Notes under the pieces: generated by a model
Databases searched by the model: none
The model's input: the letters and a program-made list of their open reading frames with translations, nothing else
Told to the model about the DNA's origin: nothing
Translations under genes and position numbers: made by a program
In this document: positions 33,176 through 41,527 of the stretch, one piece after another
How the letters are laid out: every line of letters starts with the position of its first letter
How positions within the stretch are numbered: the first letter of the stretch is position 1
Source of the DNA: Massilia forsythiae
Lineage (GTDB): Bacteria; Pseudomonadota; Gammaproteobacteria; Burkholderiales; Burkholderiaceae_D
Length of the DNA stretch: 64,000 nt
Assembly (NCBI RefSeq): GCF_012849555.1
Contig: NZ_CP051685.1
Coordinates: 5,456,001 to 5,520,000 of the forward strand
Direction of reading: 5' to 3'

Positions 33176-33990
33176 GCTGCGTTACTTTCATTCTGGTGTT
33201 GATCGTGTTGCTTGCGTTCGTTGCGGTTGGCCGCCGGCACCGCTTGCGGCGCCTTGCTGGCTTTCTTGTTCCAGGCCGGGCCGATGATCGTCATGCCCTT
33301 GACGCGCTTGATCGCGTGCACGACGTAGACCGCGCCCAGGTAGGGCCACCAGCGCTGGCCGGCGCCCTCGGCGAAGGCGAAGCGGTCGAGCCACTTGGCG
33401 GTGCGCAGCGGCGGCGCGTAGCAGCCGAAGTGGTTGCGGGTGGCGCCGAGGTTCAGCAATTTTAACCAGTCTTTCAGGCGCGGCAAAGAAATGAACTCGC
33501 CGGCGGCCGGCAGGTAGTCGCTGCTGGTGATGCGTCCCATGCCCTGGCGGATGCCCCACAGGCTGGCCGGGTTGAAGCCGCACACGATCAGCTGGCCTTC
33601 CGGAATCAGTACGCGCTCGACCTCGCGCAGCACCTGGTGCGGCTCGGCCGCGAATTCGAGCACGTGCGGCAGCACCACCAGGTCCAGGCTCTGCGAGGCG
33701 AACGGCAGGTCGGCGAAGTCGAGCGCGACCGCGACCTGGCGGCCGGCGGCGGCATAGGCCAGTTCGTCCGCGCTTGAGAGGCGCGTGGCTGCCTGCCACT
33801 TGTTGGGCATGCGGCTGGCGGCCAGCGCGTCCAGCTGCGGTACGCCGATCTGGACCGCGTTGAAGCCGAAGATGTCGGCGGTCAGCTTGTCCAGGCACGC
33901 CTGTTCCCAGGCGCGCACGTAGGCACCCGCCGGCGATTGCAGCCAGCGCTCGAGCGCTATAATGGATTTTTCGGATGCTGCGCTGTCCAT
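33172..33990 (-). CDS. class I SAM-dependent methyltransferase
   Basis: 272 residues from ATG at 33990. The motif VALDFADLPFASQSLDLVVLPHVLEF carries the Asp and the post-I region of a Rossmann methyltransferase. PEGQLIVCGFNPASLWG follows. The family commonly sits before rnhA-dnaQ in beta-proteobacteria. The substrate is unknown. Confidence 0.85.
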   Translation of the reverse strand: MDSAASEKSIIALERWLQSPAGAYVRAWEQACLDKLTADIFGFNAVQIGVPQLDALAASRMPNKWQAATRLSSADELAYAAAGRQVAVALDFADLPFASQSLDLVVLPHVLEFAAEPHQVLREVERVLIPEGQLIVCGFNPASLWGIRQGMGRITSSDYLPAAGEFISLPRLKDWLKLLNLGATRNHFGCYAPPLRTAKWLDRFAFAEGAGQRWWPYLGAVYVVHAIKRVKGMTIIGPAWNKKASKAPQAVPAANRNERKQHDQHQNESNAA

Positions 33991-34024
33991 GCCACCCCTA
34001 CCCTGATGCCGAATTGACGTCCCC

Positions 34025-34834
34025 ATGAACCCATCGCCGACCCCTGCGCACAACAAGCTGGCCGTCCTGACGGTCCCTGCATTCAAGGACAATTACCTGT
34101 GGCTCATCCATGATGGCGCGCATGCGGCGGTCGTCGACCCCGGCGATGCCGATCCCATCCTCGAGGCCCTGGCGGCGCATGGGCTCACCCTCACCGCCAT
34201 TCTACTCACCCATCATCATGCTGACCATATCGGCGGCGTGCCGCGCCTGCTGGAACATGCCGATGTGCCGGTATTCGGGCCGCGCAACGACGGCATCGAC
34301 GCGGTGACGCAACCACTGGGCGAAGGCGAGCGCATCACGGTGCCGGGCATCGGTCTCGACCTGCGCGTGCTCGACGTGCCCGGCCATACGCTCGGCCACA
34401 TTGCCTACGTGCGCGACGAGCCCGGCGCCGCCTGGCTGTTCTGCGGCGACACCCTGTTCGGCGCCGGCTGCGGACGCCTGTTCGAAGGCACGCCGGCGCA
34501 GATGGCGGACTCGCTGGCCAAGCTGGCGGCATTGCCGGACGATACGCTGGTGTATTGCGCGCACGAGTACACGCTGTCGAACCTGCGCTTCGCGCAGCAG
34601 GTCGAGCCGGGCAACCGGGCGCTGCAGATGCGCATCGTGGCCGACAACCAGGCGCGCGGCACCAATTTGCCGACCATTCCATCGACCATCGCGATCGAAA
34701 AGGCGACCAATCCCTTCTTGCGGGCGGACGAGCCGGCGATCGTGGAGAGCCTGGTCGAAGTGGGCCGTTTGCAGCCGGGCGCGGATGCGCTGGCGGCGTT
34801 TACCGCCTTGCGCGAGTGGAAGAACGTGTTTTGA
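34025..34834 (+). CDS. gloB: hydroxyacylglutathione hydrolase (glyoxalase II)
   Basis: 269 residues. The metallo-beta-lactamase motif THHHADH (62-68) is followed by a DVPGHTLGHIAY and CGDTLFGAGCGRLFEG segment and CAHEYTLSNLRFA. These supply the binuclear metal site and glutathione-binding residues. It hydrolyses S-lactoylglutathione to lactate and glutathione, the last step of methylglyoxal detoxification. Divergent from the methyltransferase gene, with only 34 bases between. Confidence 0.95.
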   Translation: MNPSPTPAHNKLAVLTVPAFKDNYLWLIHDGAHAAVVDPGDADPILEALAAHGLTLTAILLTHHHADHIGGVPRLLEHADVPVFGPRNDGIDAVTQPLGEGERITVPGIGLDLRVLDVPGHTLGHIAYVRDEPGAAWLFCGDTLFGAGCGRLFEGTPAQMADSLAKLAALPDDTLVYCAHEYTLSNLRFAQQVEPGNRALQMRIVADNQARGTNLPTIPSTIAIEKATNPFLRADEPAIVESLVEVGRLQPGADALAAFTALREWKNVF

Positions 34835-34886
34835 TGCAGGGGGCAGACGGCGTAGGCCGTGCGCGCGGCACGAACCTCGGCGCGTA

Positions 34887-34940
34887 GGGTGGACGGCGCT
34901 ACCGCACGGCGTGCGCAACGCCAGCCTGGCCGCCGTCCAC
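34887..34940. repeat. 9-bp inverted repeat
   Basis: GTGGACGGC at 34887-34895 and GCCGTCCAC at 34932-34940 lie between gloB and aceB, which run convergently. Such GTGGACGGC elements may be a dispersed family or a terminator. Only one pair is visible. Confidence 0.45.
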
Positions 34941-34965
34941 GCGTCCGGCCGGCGTCACCCAGTCG

Positions 34966-36555
34966 TCAGATTTCCTCGTACAGCGGCAAGGTCAGGAACT
35001 CGGCAAAGTCTTCCGAGGTCGACATCTGCTCGAAGATCTCGGCCGCGCGCGCATAGGTCGGGTTGGCGCCGTCCGGCGTATCCCCCTTCACCTTGGCCAG
35101 CTCTTCCGGAATCATCGCCCGCACCATGTCGGCCGTGACCTTGCGGCCGTCGTCCAGCACGCCCTTGGGCGAGCGGATCCATTGCCACACCTGCGAGCGG
35201 CTGATCTCGGCCGTGGCGGCGTCTTCCATCAGGTTGTGGATCGGCACGCAGCCATTGCCGGCCAGCCAGGCGCCCAGGTAGTGGATGCCGACGTTGATGT
35301 TGTAGCGCAGGCCGGCCTCGGTGATCGGCGCTTCCGGTTTGAAGTCGAGCAATTGCGCGGCAGTCACCTCGACGTCCGGACGCTGCTTGTCGAACTGGTT
35401 CGGCCGCTCGCCCAGCACCTTCCTGAATTCGGTCATGGCCGGCTCGACCAGGCCCGGGTGCGCCACCCAGCCGCCGTCGTAGCCGTCGGTGGCGTCGCGC
35501 GACTTGTCGCCGCGCACGCCGGCCATCGCCGTCTCGTTCTTTTCCGGATCGGATTTAATCGGAATCAGGGCCGACATGCCGCCGATCGCCGGCGCACCGC
35601 GCTTGTGGCAGGTCTTCAACAGCAGCAGCGCATAGGCGCGCATGAACGGCGCCGTCATCGTCACCTTGGGCCGGTCGGCCAGGCAGAAATTCTTGTCCAG
35701 CTTGAATTTCTTGATGCACGAGAAGATGTAGTCCCAGCGTCCGGCGTTCAGGCCGGCGCTGTGCTCGCGCAGTTCGTACAGGATCTCGTCCATCTCGAAG
35801 GCGGCCAGAATGGTCTCGATCAACACGGTCGCCTTGATCGTGCCCTGCGGCAGGCCGAGTTCGTCCTGCGTCATCACGAAGATGTCGTTCCACAGGCGCG
35901 CTTCCAGGTGCGATTCCATCTTCGGCAGGTAGAAGTACGGGCCGGCGCCGCGCGCCAGCTGCTCCTTGGCGTTATGGAACATGAACAGGGCGAAGTCGAA
36001 GATGCCGCCCGAGATGCGCTTGCCGTCCACCAGCACGTGCTTTTCGTCGAGGTGCCAGCCGCGCGGACGCACGACCAGGGTCGCGACCTTATCGTTCAAC
36101 TTGTACTGCTTGCCGTTCTGCTCCAGCGAGATGGTGCCGCGCACGGCGTCGCGCATGTTCAGCTGACCGGTGAGCTGGTTGTGCCAGTTGGGCGTGTTCG
36201 AATCCTCGAAGTCGGTCATGTAGCTGTCGGCGCCCGAGTTCAGGGCGTTGATGACCATCTTGCGCTCGACCGGGCCGGTGATCTCGACGCGGCGGCATTG
36301 CAGCGCCTGCGGGATCGGCGCCACCTGCCAGTCGCCTTCGCGGATATGGGCGGTCTCGGGCAGGAAGTCGGGACGCTCGCCGGCATCCAGGCGCCTGGCG
36401 CGCTCGACGCGGGCGGCCAGCAATTGCTGGCGGCGCGGCTCGAACTCACGGCTCAGCTTGGCGATCAGGTCGAGCGCTTGCGGCACGAGAATGCGTTCGT
36501 AGCCCGGCGCGATCGCGCCGCGGATTTCCATTCCTGCTGGGGTGGCGATGGTCAT
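34966..36555 (-). CDS. aceB: malate synthase A
   Basis: 529 residues from ATG at 36555 with AGGAG six bases upstream. Signature FDFALFMFHNAK, then PYFYLPKMESHLEARLWNDIF, and IETILAAFEMDEILYELREH with metal-binding Glu. C-terminal MEDAATAEISRSQVWQW is typical. It condenses acetyl-CoA and glyoxylate to malate in the glyoxylate shunt. It is divergent from the LysR gene, which probably regulates it. Confidence 0.95.
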   Translation of the reverse strand: MTIATPAGMEIRGAIAPGYERILVPQALDLIAKLSREFEPRRQQLLAARVERARRLDAGERPDFLPETAHIREGDWQVAPIPQALQCRRVEITGPVERKMVINALNSGADSYMTDFEDSNTPNWHNQLTGQLNMRDAVRGTISLEQNGKQYKLNDKVATLVVRPRGWHLDEKHVLVDGKRISGGIFDFALFMFHNAKEQLARGAGPYFYLPKMESHLEARLWNDIFVMTQDELGLPQGTIKATVLIETILAAFEMDEILYELREHSAGLNAGRWDYIFSCIKKFKLDKNFCLADRPKVTMTAPFMRAYALLLLKTCHKRGAPAIGGMSALIPIKSDPEKNETAMAGVRGDKSRDATDGYDGGWVAHPGLVEPAMTEFRKVLGERPNQFDKQRPDVEVTAAQLLDFKPEAPITEAGLRYNINVGIHYLGAWLAGNGCVPIHNLMEDAATAEISRSQVWQWIRSPKGVLDDGRKVTADMVRAMIPEELAKVKGDTPDGANPTYARAAEIFEQMSTSEDFAEFLTLPLYEEI

Positions 36556-36642
36556 TGCATGCTCCTGTTCTGTGATGGATGGATTCGGTTGCTTGGCGTT
36601 TGCCCTGGCATCCAGTATATTCACTTCTGCCCATCTAAACGA

Positions 36643-36675
36643 GACAAAAAATCACTTCATCTATGCGTTTTTGTC
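36643..36675. promoter_or_regulatory. dyad between aceB and lysR, candidate LysR operator
   Basis: GACAAAAA (36643-36650) and TTTTTGTC (36668-36675) form a perfect 8-bp dyad, 30-62 bases before the lysR start in the divergent aceB/lysR region. Its location suits an LysR-type recognition site controlling both genes. Confidence 0.45.
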
Positions 36676-36704
36676 ACAGATAAAACACCATACACTGCCA
36701 AGCC

Positions 36705-37613
36705 ATGGGACAGTTCCGCCAGATCTCCACCTTCGTCGAAGTCGTCGCCCGCGGCAGCCTGTCGGCCGCGGCGCGCGCCGAAGGCATCGCCCCGGCCATG
36801 ATCGGACGGCGCCTGGATGCACTGGAGGCGCGCCTCGGGGTCAAACTGCTCCAGCGCACCACGCGCAAGCTGGCGCTGACCGACGAGGGCGCTGCCTTCC
36901 TGGAAGACTGCCAGCGCATCCTGGCCGAGCTGGCGGAAGCGGAAAGCGCGGTATCCGAGCGCAGCGCGCGCGCCAGCGGCCATTTGCTGGTATCGGCGCC
37001 GGCCGGCTTCGGACGGCGCCACGTGGCGCCGCTGCTGCCCTCGTTCCTGGCCGAGCACCGCCAAGTCAGCGTCGACCTCGACCTGAACGACCGCGTGGTC
37101 GACGTCGTCGGTGAAGGGGTGGACGTGGCGATCCGCATCGCCAGCCTCTCGGATTCCAACTTGGTGGGCGTGAAACTGGCCGCCAACCAGCGCGTGGTGG
37201 TGGCGGCGCCGGCCTACCTGAAGCGCCACGGCACGCCACGCACGCTGGACGAACTGGCGCGCCACCAGTGCCTGGCGATCGGCGGCGCCGGCAGCCAGCG
37301 CGGCTGGACCTTCCGCGACGGCGGGCGCATCGTCACGCTGAAGGTGGGCGGCAACATGGCCTGCAACGACGGCGCCGTGCTGCACGAGTGGGCACTGGCG
37401 GGCCGCGGCCTGGCCTGGCGTTCGCTGTGGGAAGTGGGCGCCGACATCGCCGCCGGCCGCCTGGTGGCGTTGCTGGAGCAGCACGCGGCGCCGGGCAACG
37501 ATATCCACGCGGTATTCGCCCAGCGCCGTCATTTGCCGCTGCGTATCCGCGCCTTCGTGGATTTCCTGCGCCATGCCTATGCGCAGCCGGATTACTGGGG
37601 CGCAGTCGGCTGA
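36705..37613 (+). CDS. LysR-family regulator
   Basis: 302 residues. Winged HTH at the N-terminus (FVEVVARGSLSAAARAEG, then PAMIGRRLDALEARLGVKLL) and a substrate-binding domain. Divergent from aceB, so it probably controls malate synthase in response to a two-carbon metabolite. That link is by position only. Confidence 0.9.
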   Translation: MGQFRQISTFVEVVARGSLSAAARAEGIAPAMIGRRLDALEARLGVKLLQRTTRKLALTDEGAAFLEDCQRILAELAEAESAVSERSARASGHLLVSAPAGFGRRHVAPLLPSFLAEHRQVSVDLDLNDRVVDVVGEGVDVAIRIASLSDSNLVGVKLAANQRVVVAAPAYLKRHGTPRTLDELARHQCLAIGGAGSQRGWTFRDGGRIVTLKVGGNMACNDGAVLHEWALAGRGLAWRSLWEVGADIAAGRLVALLEQHAAPGNDIHAVFAQRRHLPLRIRAFVDFLRHAYAQPDYWGAVG

Positions 37614-37658
37614 AACAAAGCGGCGTGCGGCCATTGATTGAACAGCCAATGAGCAGGC

Positions 37659-37692
37659 AAAAAAAATCCCCGGGGAACCCGAGGATTTTTTG
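37659..37692. terminator. terminator between lysR and csp
   Basis: An inverted repeat with A/T tracts on both sides (AAAAAAATCCCC...GGATTTTTT), with the stem around 37667-37688. It can serve both the lysR and the csp transcripts. Confidence 0.75.
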
Positions 37693-37712
37693 CCTACATG
37701 CAGCGCTTCAAA

Positions 37713-37916
37713 TTACAGCGGCTGGATGTTCGACGCTTGTTTGCCCTTCGGGCCCGAGGTCACGTCGAACGAGACGCGCTGGTTCTCCTGCAGCGACTTG
37801 AAGCCGGCGCTCTGGATAGCCGAGAAGTGAGCAAACAGATCTTCGCCGCCTTCGTCCGGGGTGATGAAGCCAAAGCCCTTGGAGTCATTGAACCATTTTA
37901 CGATGCCAGTTGCCAT
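37713..37916 (-). CDS. cold-shock protein (CspA family)
   Basis: 67 residues. Both RNA-binding motifs are visible: KGFGFITPDEG (RNP1) and DLFAHFSAI (RNP2), with FNDSKGFG before RNP1. The family binds single-stranded RNA/DNA and acts as an RNA chaperone. Upstream, about 110 bases lie before a candidate promoter, which suits the long leaders of csp genes. The terminator follows at 37659-37692. Confidence 0.93.
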   Translation of the reverse strand: MATGIVKWFNDSKGFGFITPDEGGEDLFAHFSAIQSAGFKSLQENQRVSFDVTSGPKGKQASNIQPL

Positions 37917-38028
37917 TACAATTTCCTATTTCAGTTAAAGTGGACTATTGTCCGTTTACGATCGTTTGAAGAAGCAAGAAACAAATGACAGACTAACTGC
38001 ACTGCTACCTCGAATCCAACGATCCCGT

Positions 38029-38034
38029 ATTATA
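38029..38034 (-). promoter_or_regulatory. candidate csp promoter (-10 element)
   Basis: A perfect TATAAT on the minus strand lies about 115 bases upstream of the csp start. No strong -35 was found at the right spacing. The leader 37917-38028 would be a long cold-shock-type 5' UTR. The rest of 37917-38225 holds no gene. Confidence 0.4.
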
Positions 38035-38225
38035 CCGAATAAAACCCGGCACACGCAGTTTTCACGAAAATTAAAACACCAGATTCGTTGCCGGATTCCT
38101 GACGTTCCCAGAACCAACTTTACGCCCCTGCTTTCGTGTCCGCCGCAAGCAGAAATATAAGTTATCGATGGGGGATAAGTTTGTCTTGGATCAAACGGCT
38201 CGGACCTGGGATTTGTGCCCGGGAT

Positions 38226-38609
38226 CTATACAACAGTCTCGTCGTTAGGATAGGCGGATTTCGGATCATGCAGTCCCCAGGCCACGAAGGCATCCACGGC
38301 GCCCAGCCAGTCGTCCCAGTCGCCCGCGGCGACGGCATCGAAGGTGGTGAACACGCGCAGGCGCTGCTCGAGCAGGCGCGCCTGCTGGCCGAGCGCGCGA
38401 AAGCCGAAGGTGGCGCTCGATCCGGCCAGCGTATGCAGCAGCGCCTGCATCTCGTCCAGCGGCGCGCCGTGCGGACACGCGGGGTCGAAGGCGTGGCGCG
38501 CCGCCGCCAGCCGCGCCAGCGTATGCGGCAGGCTGGCGGCGAACTTGTCGTTCAGTTGCGCCAGGCGGGCGAAAAATTGGGCGTCGGCGCCGTCGGCGCC
38601 GTCCTGCAT
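38226..38609 (-). CDS. Hpt-domain protein
   Basis: 127 residues from ATG at 38609 with AAGGA upstream. LLHTLAGSSATFGF carries the phosphorylatable His of a histidine phosphotransfer domain. It is 31 bases after upp on the same strand, so possibly cotranscribed. The partner kinase is unknown. Confidence 0.75.
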   Translation of the reverse strand: MQDGADGADAQFFARLAQLNDKFAASLPHTLARLAAARHAFDPACPHGAPLDEMQALLHTLAGSSATFGFRALGQQARLLEQRLRVFTTFDAVAAGDWDDWLGAVDAFVAWGLHDPKSAYPNDETVV

Positions 38610-38640
38610 GCGTTGTCCTTCCAGCACGGTCGGCCGCCGT

Positions 38641-39297
38641 TTACTTGGTGCCGAAGATGCGGTCGCCGGCATCGCCCAGGCCCGGGATGATGTAGGCGTG
38701 GTCGTTCAGGTGGCTGTCGAGCGAGGCCACGTACAGCTTCACGTCCGGATGCGACTTGCGGAACACTTCCACGCCCTCCGGCGCCGCCACCAGCGCCAGG
38801 AAGATGATCTGGTCGTCGGGCACGCCGCGCTTCTTGAGCACGTCGACCGCGTACACCGCCGAATTGCCGGTGGCCACCATCGGATCGCACAGGATGAACG
38901 TGCGGTCGACCGTGTCCGGCAGGCGCACCAGGTATTCCACCGGCTGGTGGGTGGCGGGGTCGCGGAACACGCCGATGTGGCCGACGCGCGCCGACGGCAC
39001 CAGCTCCAGCAGGCCGTCGCTCATGCCGATGCCTGCGCGCAGGATCGGCACGATGGCCAGCTTCTTGCCGGCGATGACCGGGGCGTCGATGCTCATCAGC
39101 GGGGTGTCGATGCGGTGCGTGGTCAGCGGCAGGTCGCGCGTGATTTCGTAACCCATCAGCAGGGTGATCTCCTTGAGCAGCTCGCGGAAGGTGCGGGTCG
39201 AGGTGCCGCGGTCGCGCATGTGCGACAGCTTGTGCTGGATCAGGGGATGGTTCAGGATGAACAGGTTAGGAAAGCGCGGATCTTGTTTCATTGTCAT
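38641..39297 (-). CDS. upp: uracil phosphoribosyltransferase
   Basis: 218 residues. PRPP-binding loop (FILCDPMVATGNSA) and uracil-specific C-terminal loop (IPGLGDAGDRIFGTK). It makes UMP from uracil and PRPP (pyrimidine salvage). The start could be ATG at 39297 or 39291. Confidence 0.95.
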   Translation of the reverse strand: MTMKQDPRFPNLFILNHPLIQHKLSHMRDRGTSTRTFRELLKEITLLMGYEITRDLPLTTHRIDTPLMSIDAPVIAGKKLAIVPILRAGIGMSDGLLELVPSARVGHIGVFRDPATHQPVEYLVRLPDTVDRTFILCDPMVATGNSAVYAVDVLKKRGVPDDQIIFLALVAAPEGVEVFRKSHPDVKLYVASLDSHLNDHAYIIPGLGDAGDRIFGTK

Positions 39298-39331
39298 GGA
39301 ACATCATAGTGTGGACGTATACAGGGCGGCA

Positions 39332-41155
39332 TTATCCCAGCCGCGCGCCGGTTTGTCCCGGTTTTGTCGAAGAAATATCGGCAGAAGCGCCGCCGCAAAG
39401 CGGCGCCGTGTCCACGCCCGCGTCCTGCGCCTGCCCTTGCTGCAGCGCGCGCGCCAGGATCGCCGCGCAGTCGGCGGACGAAGGCAGGCGGCCGAAGGCG
39501 CCTCCCGGCGGGACACCGATGCGCGAGGCCACGAAGGCATCGGCGACGTAGTCCGGCGCATGGCGCAGCAGCAGGCCGGCCTGCACCGCCAGCACCAGTT
39601 CCTCGGCCAGGCGCCGCGCCCCGGACTCGTCCGGCGGCGCCTCCAGGCTCGCCAGCAGGCGCGCGCAAAAGGCGTCGAAACGGGCGTCGCGCCCCTGTGC
39701 CGGCGCCAGCTCGGCGGCCAGCGCCGCGCGCACGCGCGCCTCCTTGCCCAGCACGCGCAGCAGGTCCAGGCACATCACGTTGCCGGAACCCTCCCAGATC
39801 GAATTCACCGGCGCTTCGCGGTACAGGCGCGCCAGCGACCCCTCTTCCACGTAGCCGTTCCCGCCCATGACTTCCATCGCTTCGGCGCAGAAGGCCGGGG
39901 CGCGCTTGCAGATCCAGTACTTGCCGGCCGGGGTCAGCAGGCGCGCCAGCAGCGCCCCGTCCGGATCGGCCGCGGCGCCGGCCGCATCGGCAGCCCGGGC
40001 CGCGTCGAAGCAGCGCGCCAGGCGCAGCGCGAACGCGCCGGCGGCTTCCGATTCCAGCGCCAGGTCGGCCAGCACGTTCATCATCAGCGGCTGCGCGGCC
40101 AGCGCGCGTCCGAACGCCTGGCGGCCGCGCGCATGGTGCAGTGCGTGGCACAGCGCGGCGCGCATGATGGCGGCGCTGCCCAGCACGCAATCCAGGCGCG
40201 TGTGGGCGCCCATTTCCAGGATGGTCGGGACGCCGCGCCCCTCGGCGCCGATCATCCAGCCGAGCGCATCGCAGAACTCGACCTCGGACGAGGCGTTCGA
40301 GCGGTTGCCGAGCTTGTCCTTGAGGCGCTGCACGCGCACCGGATTGCGGCTGCCGTCGGGCAGGAAGCGCGGCACGAAGAAGCACGACAGCCCGCCGCCC
40401 GGCCGCCCGCCCCCGCCATCGTCGCCTCCGGTCTGCGCCAGGATCAGGTGGGCATCGGCCTGCGGTACCGAGAAGAACCACTTGTGGCCGACGATGGTCC
40501 AGGCATCCGTGCCCTCCTCGCCGAAGCGCCGGCGCCCTTCCTGCGGATCGAGCGGCGTCGCGCGCGTGCTGTTGGCGCGCACGTCGCTGCCGCCCTGCTT
40601 TTCGGTCATGCCCATGCCGACCAGGGCGCCGCACTTGCGCTCGACTGGCAGCGAGCGCGGATCGTAGCTGCGCGACAGGATGTGCGGCAGCCAGCGCGCG
40701 GCCAGGCGCGGGTGGCGGCGCAGCGCCGGCACCGCGGCATAGGTCATCGTGACCGGACACTGGGTGCCGTTTTCCACCTGGCCGAACAGCAGGTAGGCGG
40801 CGGCGCGCGCCACCTGGGCGCCCGGGCGCGGTGCTTCCCAAGGCAAGGAGTGGGCGCCATGCTCGACCAGCATGCGCATCAGGGTATGCCAGGCCGGATG
40901 GCATTCGAGCTCGTCGATGCGGCGGCCGCCGCGGTCGAACTGCAGCAGGCGCGGCGGGTTGGCGTTGGCGACGCGCCCCAGCTCCAGCACCTCGGCGGCG
41001 CCGAGCAGCGCGCCGAGCCGGTCCAGCCACGACATGGCCCAGGCGGCGCCCTCGCGCAGCACGCCTTCGCGCAAGGCAGGGTCGCAGGCGAACAGGTTGA
41101 CGTCGGCGAACGGCGGCGCCTGGTTCAGTACGGCATGGGTGTCGAAACGGTTCAT
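39332..41155 (-). CDS. AidB-like acyl-CoA dehydrogenase
   Basis: 607 residues from ATG at 41155 with GGAGGAG upstream. Family blocks: GMGMTEKQGGSDVRANSTRA (FAD-binding), VGHKWFFSVPQADAHLILAQ, and the C-terminal MEVMGGNGYVEEG. AidB-like proteins are flavin acyl-CoA dehydrogenases with a DNA-binding or adaptive-response link in E. coli. Whether this one is a metabolic or repair enzyme cannot be told. Confidence 0.85.
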   Translation of the reverse strand: MNRFDTHAVLNQAPPFADVNLFACDPALREGVLREGAAWAMSWLDRLGALLGAAEVLELGRVANANPPRLLQFDRGGRRIDELECHPAWHTLMRMLVEHGAHSLPWEAPRPGAQVARAAAYLLFGQVENGTQCPVTMTYAAVPALRRHPRLAARWLPHILSRSYDPRSLPVERKCGALVGMGMTEKQGGSDVRANSTRATPLDPQEGRRRFGEEGTDAWTIVGHKWFFSVPQADAHLILAQTGGDDGGGGRPGGGLSCFFVPRFLPDGSRNPVRVQRLKDKLGNRSNASSEVEFCDALGWMIGAEGRGVPTILEMGAHTRLDCVLGSAAIMRAALCHALHHARGRQAFGRALAAQPLMMNVLADLALESEAAGAFALRLARCFDAARAADAAGAAADPDGALLARLLTPAGKYWICKRAPAFCAEAMEVMGGNGYVEEGSLARLYREAPVNSIWEGSGNVMCLDLLRVLGKEARVRAALAAELAPAQGRDARFDAFCARLLASLEAPPDESGARRLAEELVLAVQAGLLLRHAPDYVADAFVASRIGVPPGGAFGRLPSSADCAAILARALQQGQAQDAGVDTAPLCGGASADISSTKPGQTGARLG

Positions 41156-41527
41156 GCGGGTCTCCTCCGGAAAGTCGAAAAAAACCGACAGTACGTTGCA
41201 ATCAAGCATCATTAATTTCGCACAAATGTTTCCTACTTACACTACATCAGCGACAATGACCGGCGCGGGTCGCCATCGCCTTATCGGTGAGACAACGAGC
41301 CTAGCCCAAACGGGCATGCCGGACAAGCACGTCCATGCGCAGCCGCTGCCGCTGCCGATGCCTGCGACGCGTCAAGCGCGTGGACCGATGGCGCGCCGGA
41401 TTGTACTTTTTAGTTCCTGTAGGAATCTTTCAGTGATACATTGTTTGTTGTTCTGGACCAGGCGCGCCGTTCCGCCCCCGCGGCAGCGCCCGACATATTG
41501 AGAAAGCAGGAAAGCGGACAGCCGACG
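41156..41527. other. promoter region, no gene recognised
   Basis: About 370 bases between the acyl-CoA dehydrogenase (reverse) and the GGDEF-EAL gene (forward), with probable divergent promoters near 41,200-41,260 and 41,400-41,460 (TTGTTTGTTG-like A+T-rich DNA). No clear sequence motif. Confidence 0.4.

Noticed and set aside
39294..41201. 635-codon minus-strand frame in the AidB-like gene
   Set aside because: Same strand but other frame, with an R/A/G/P-rich composition. The AidB-like frame has all family motifs.
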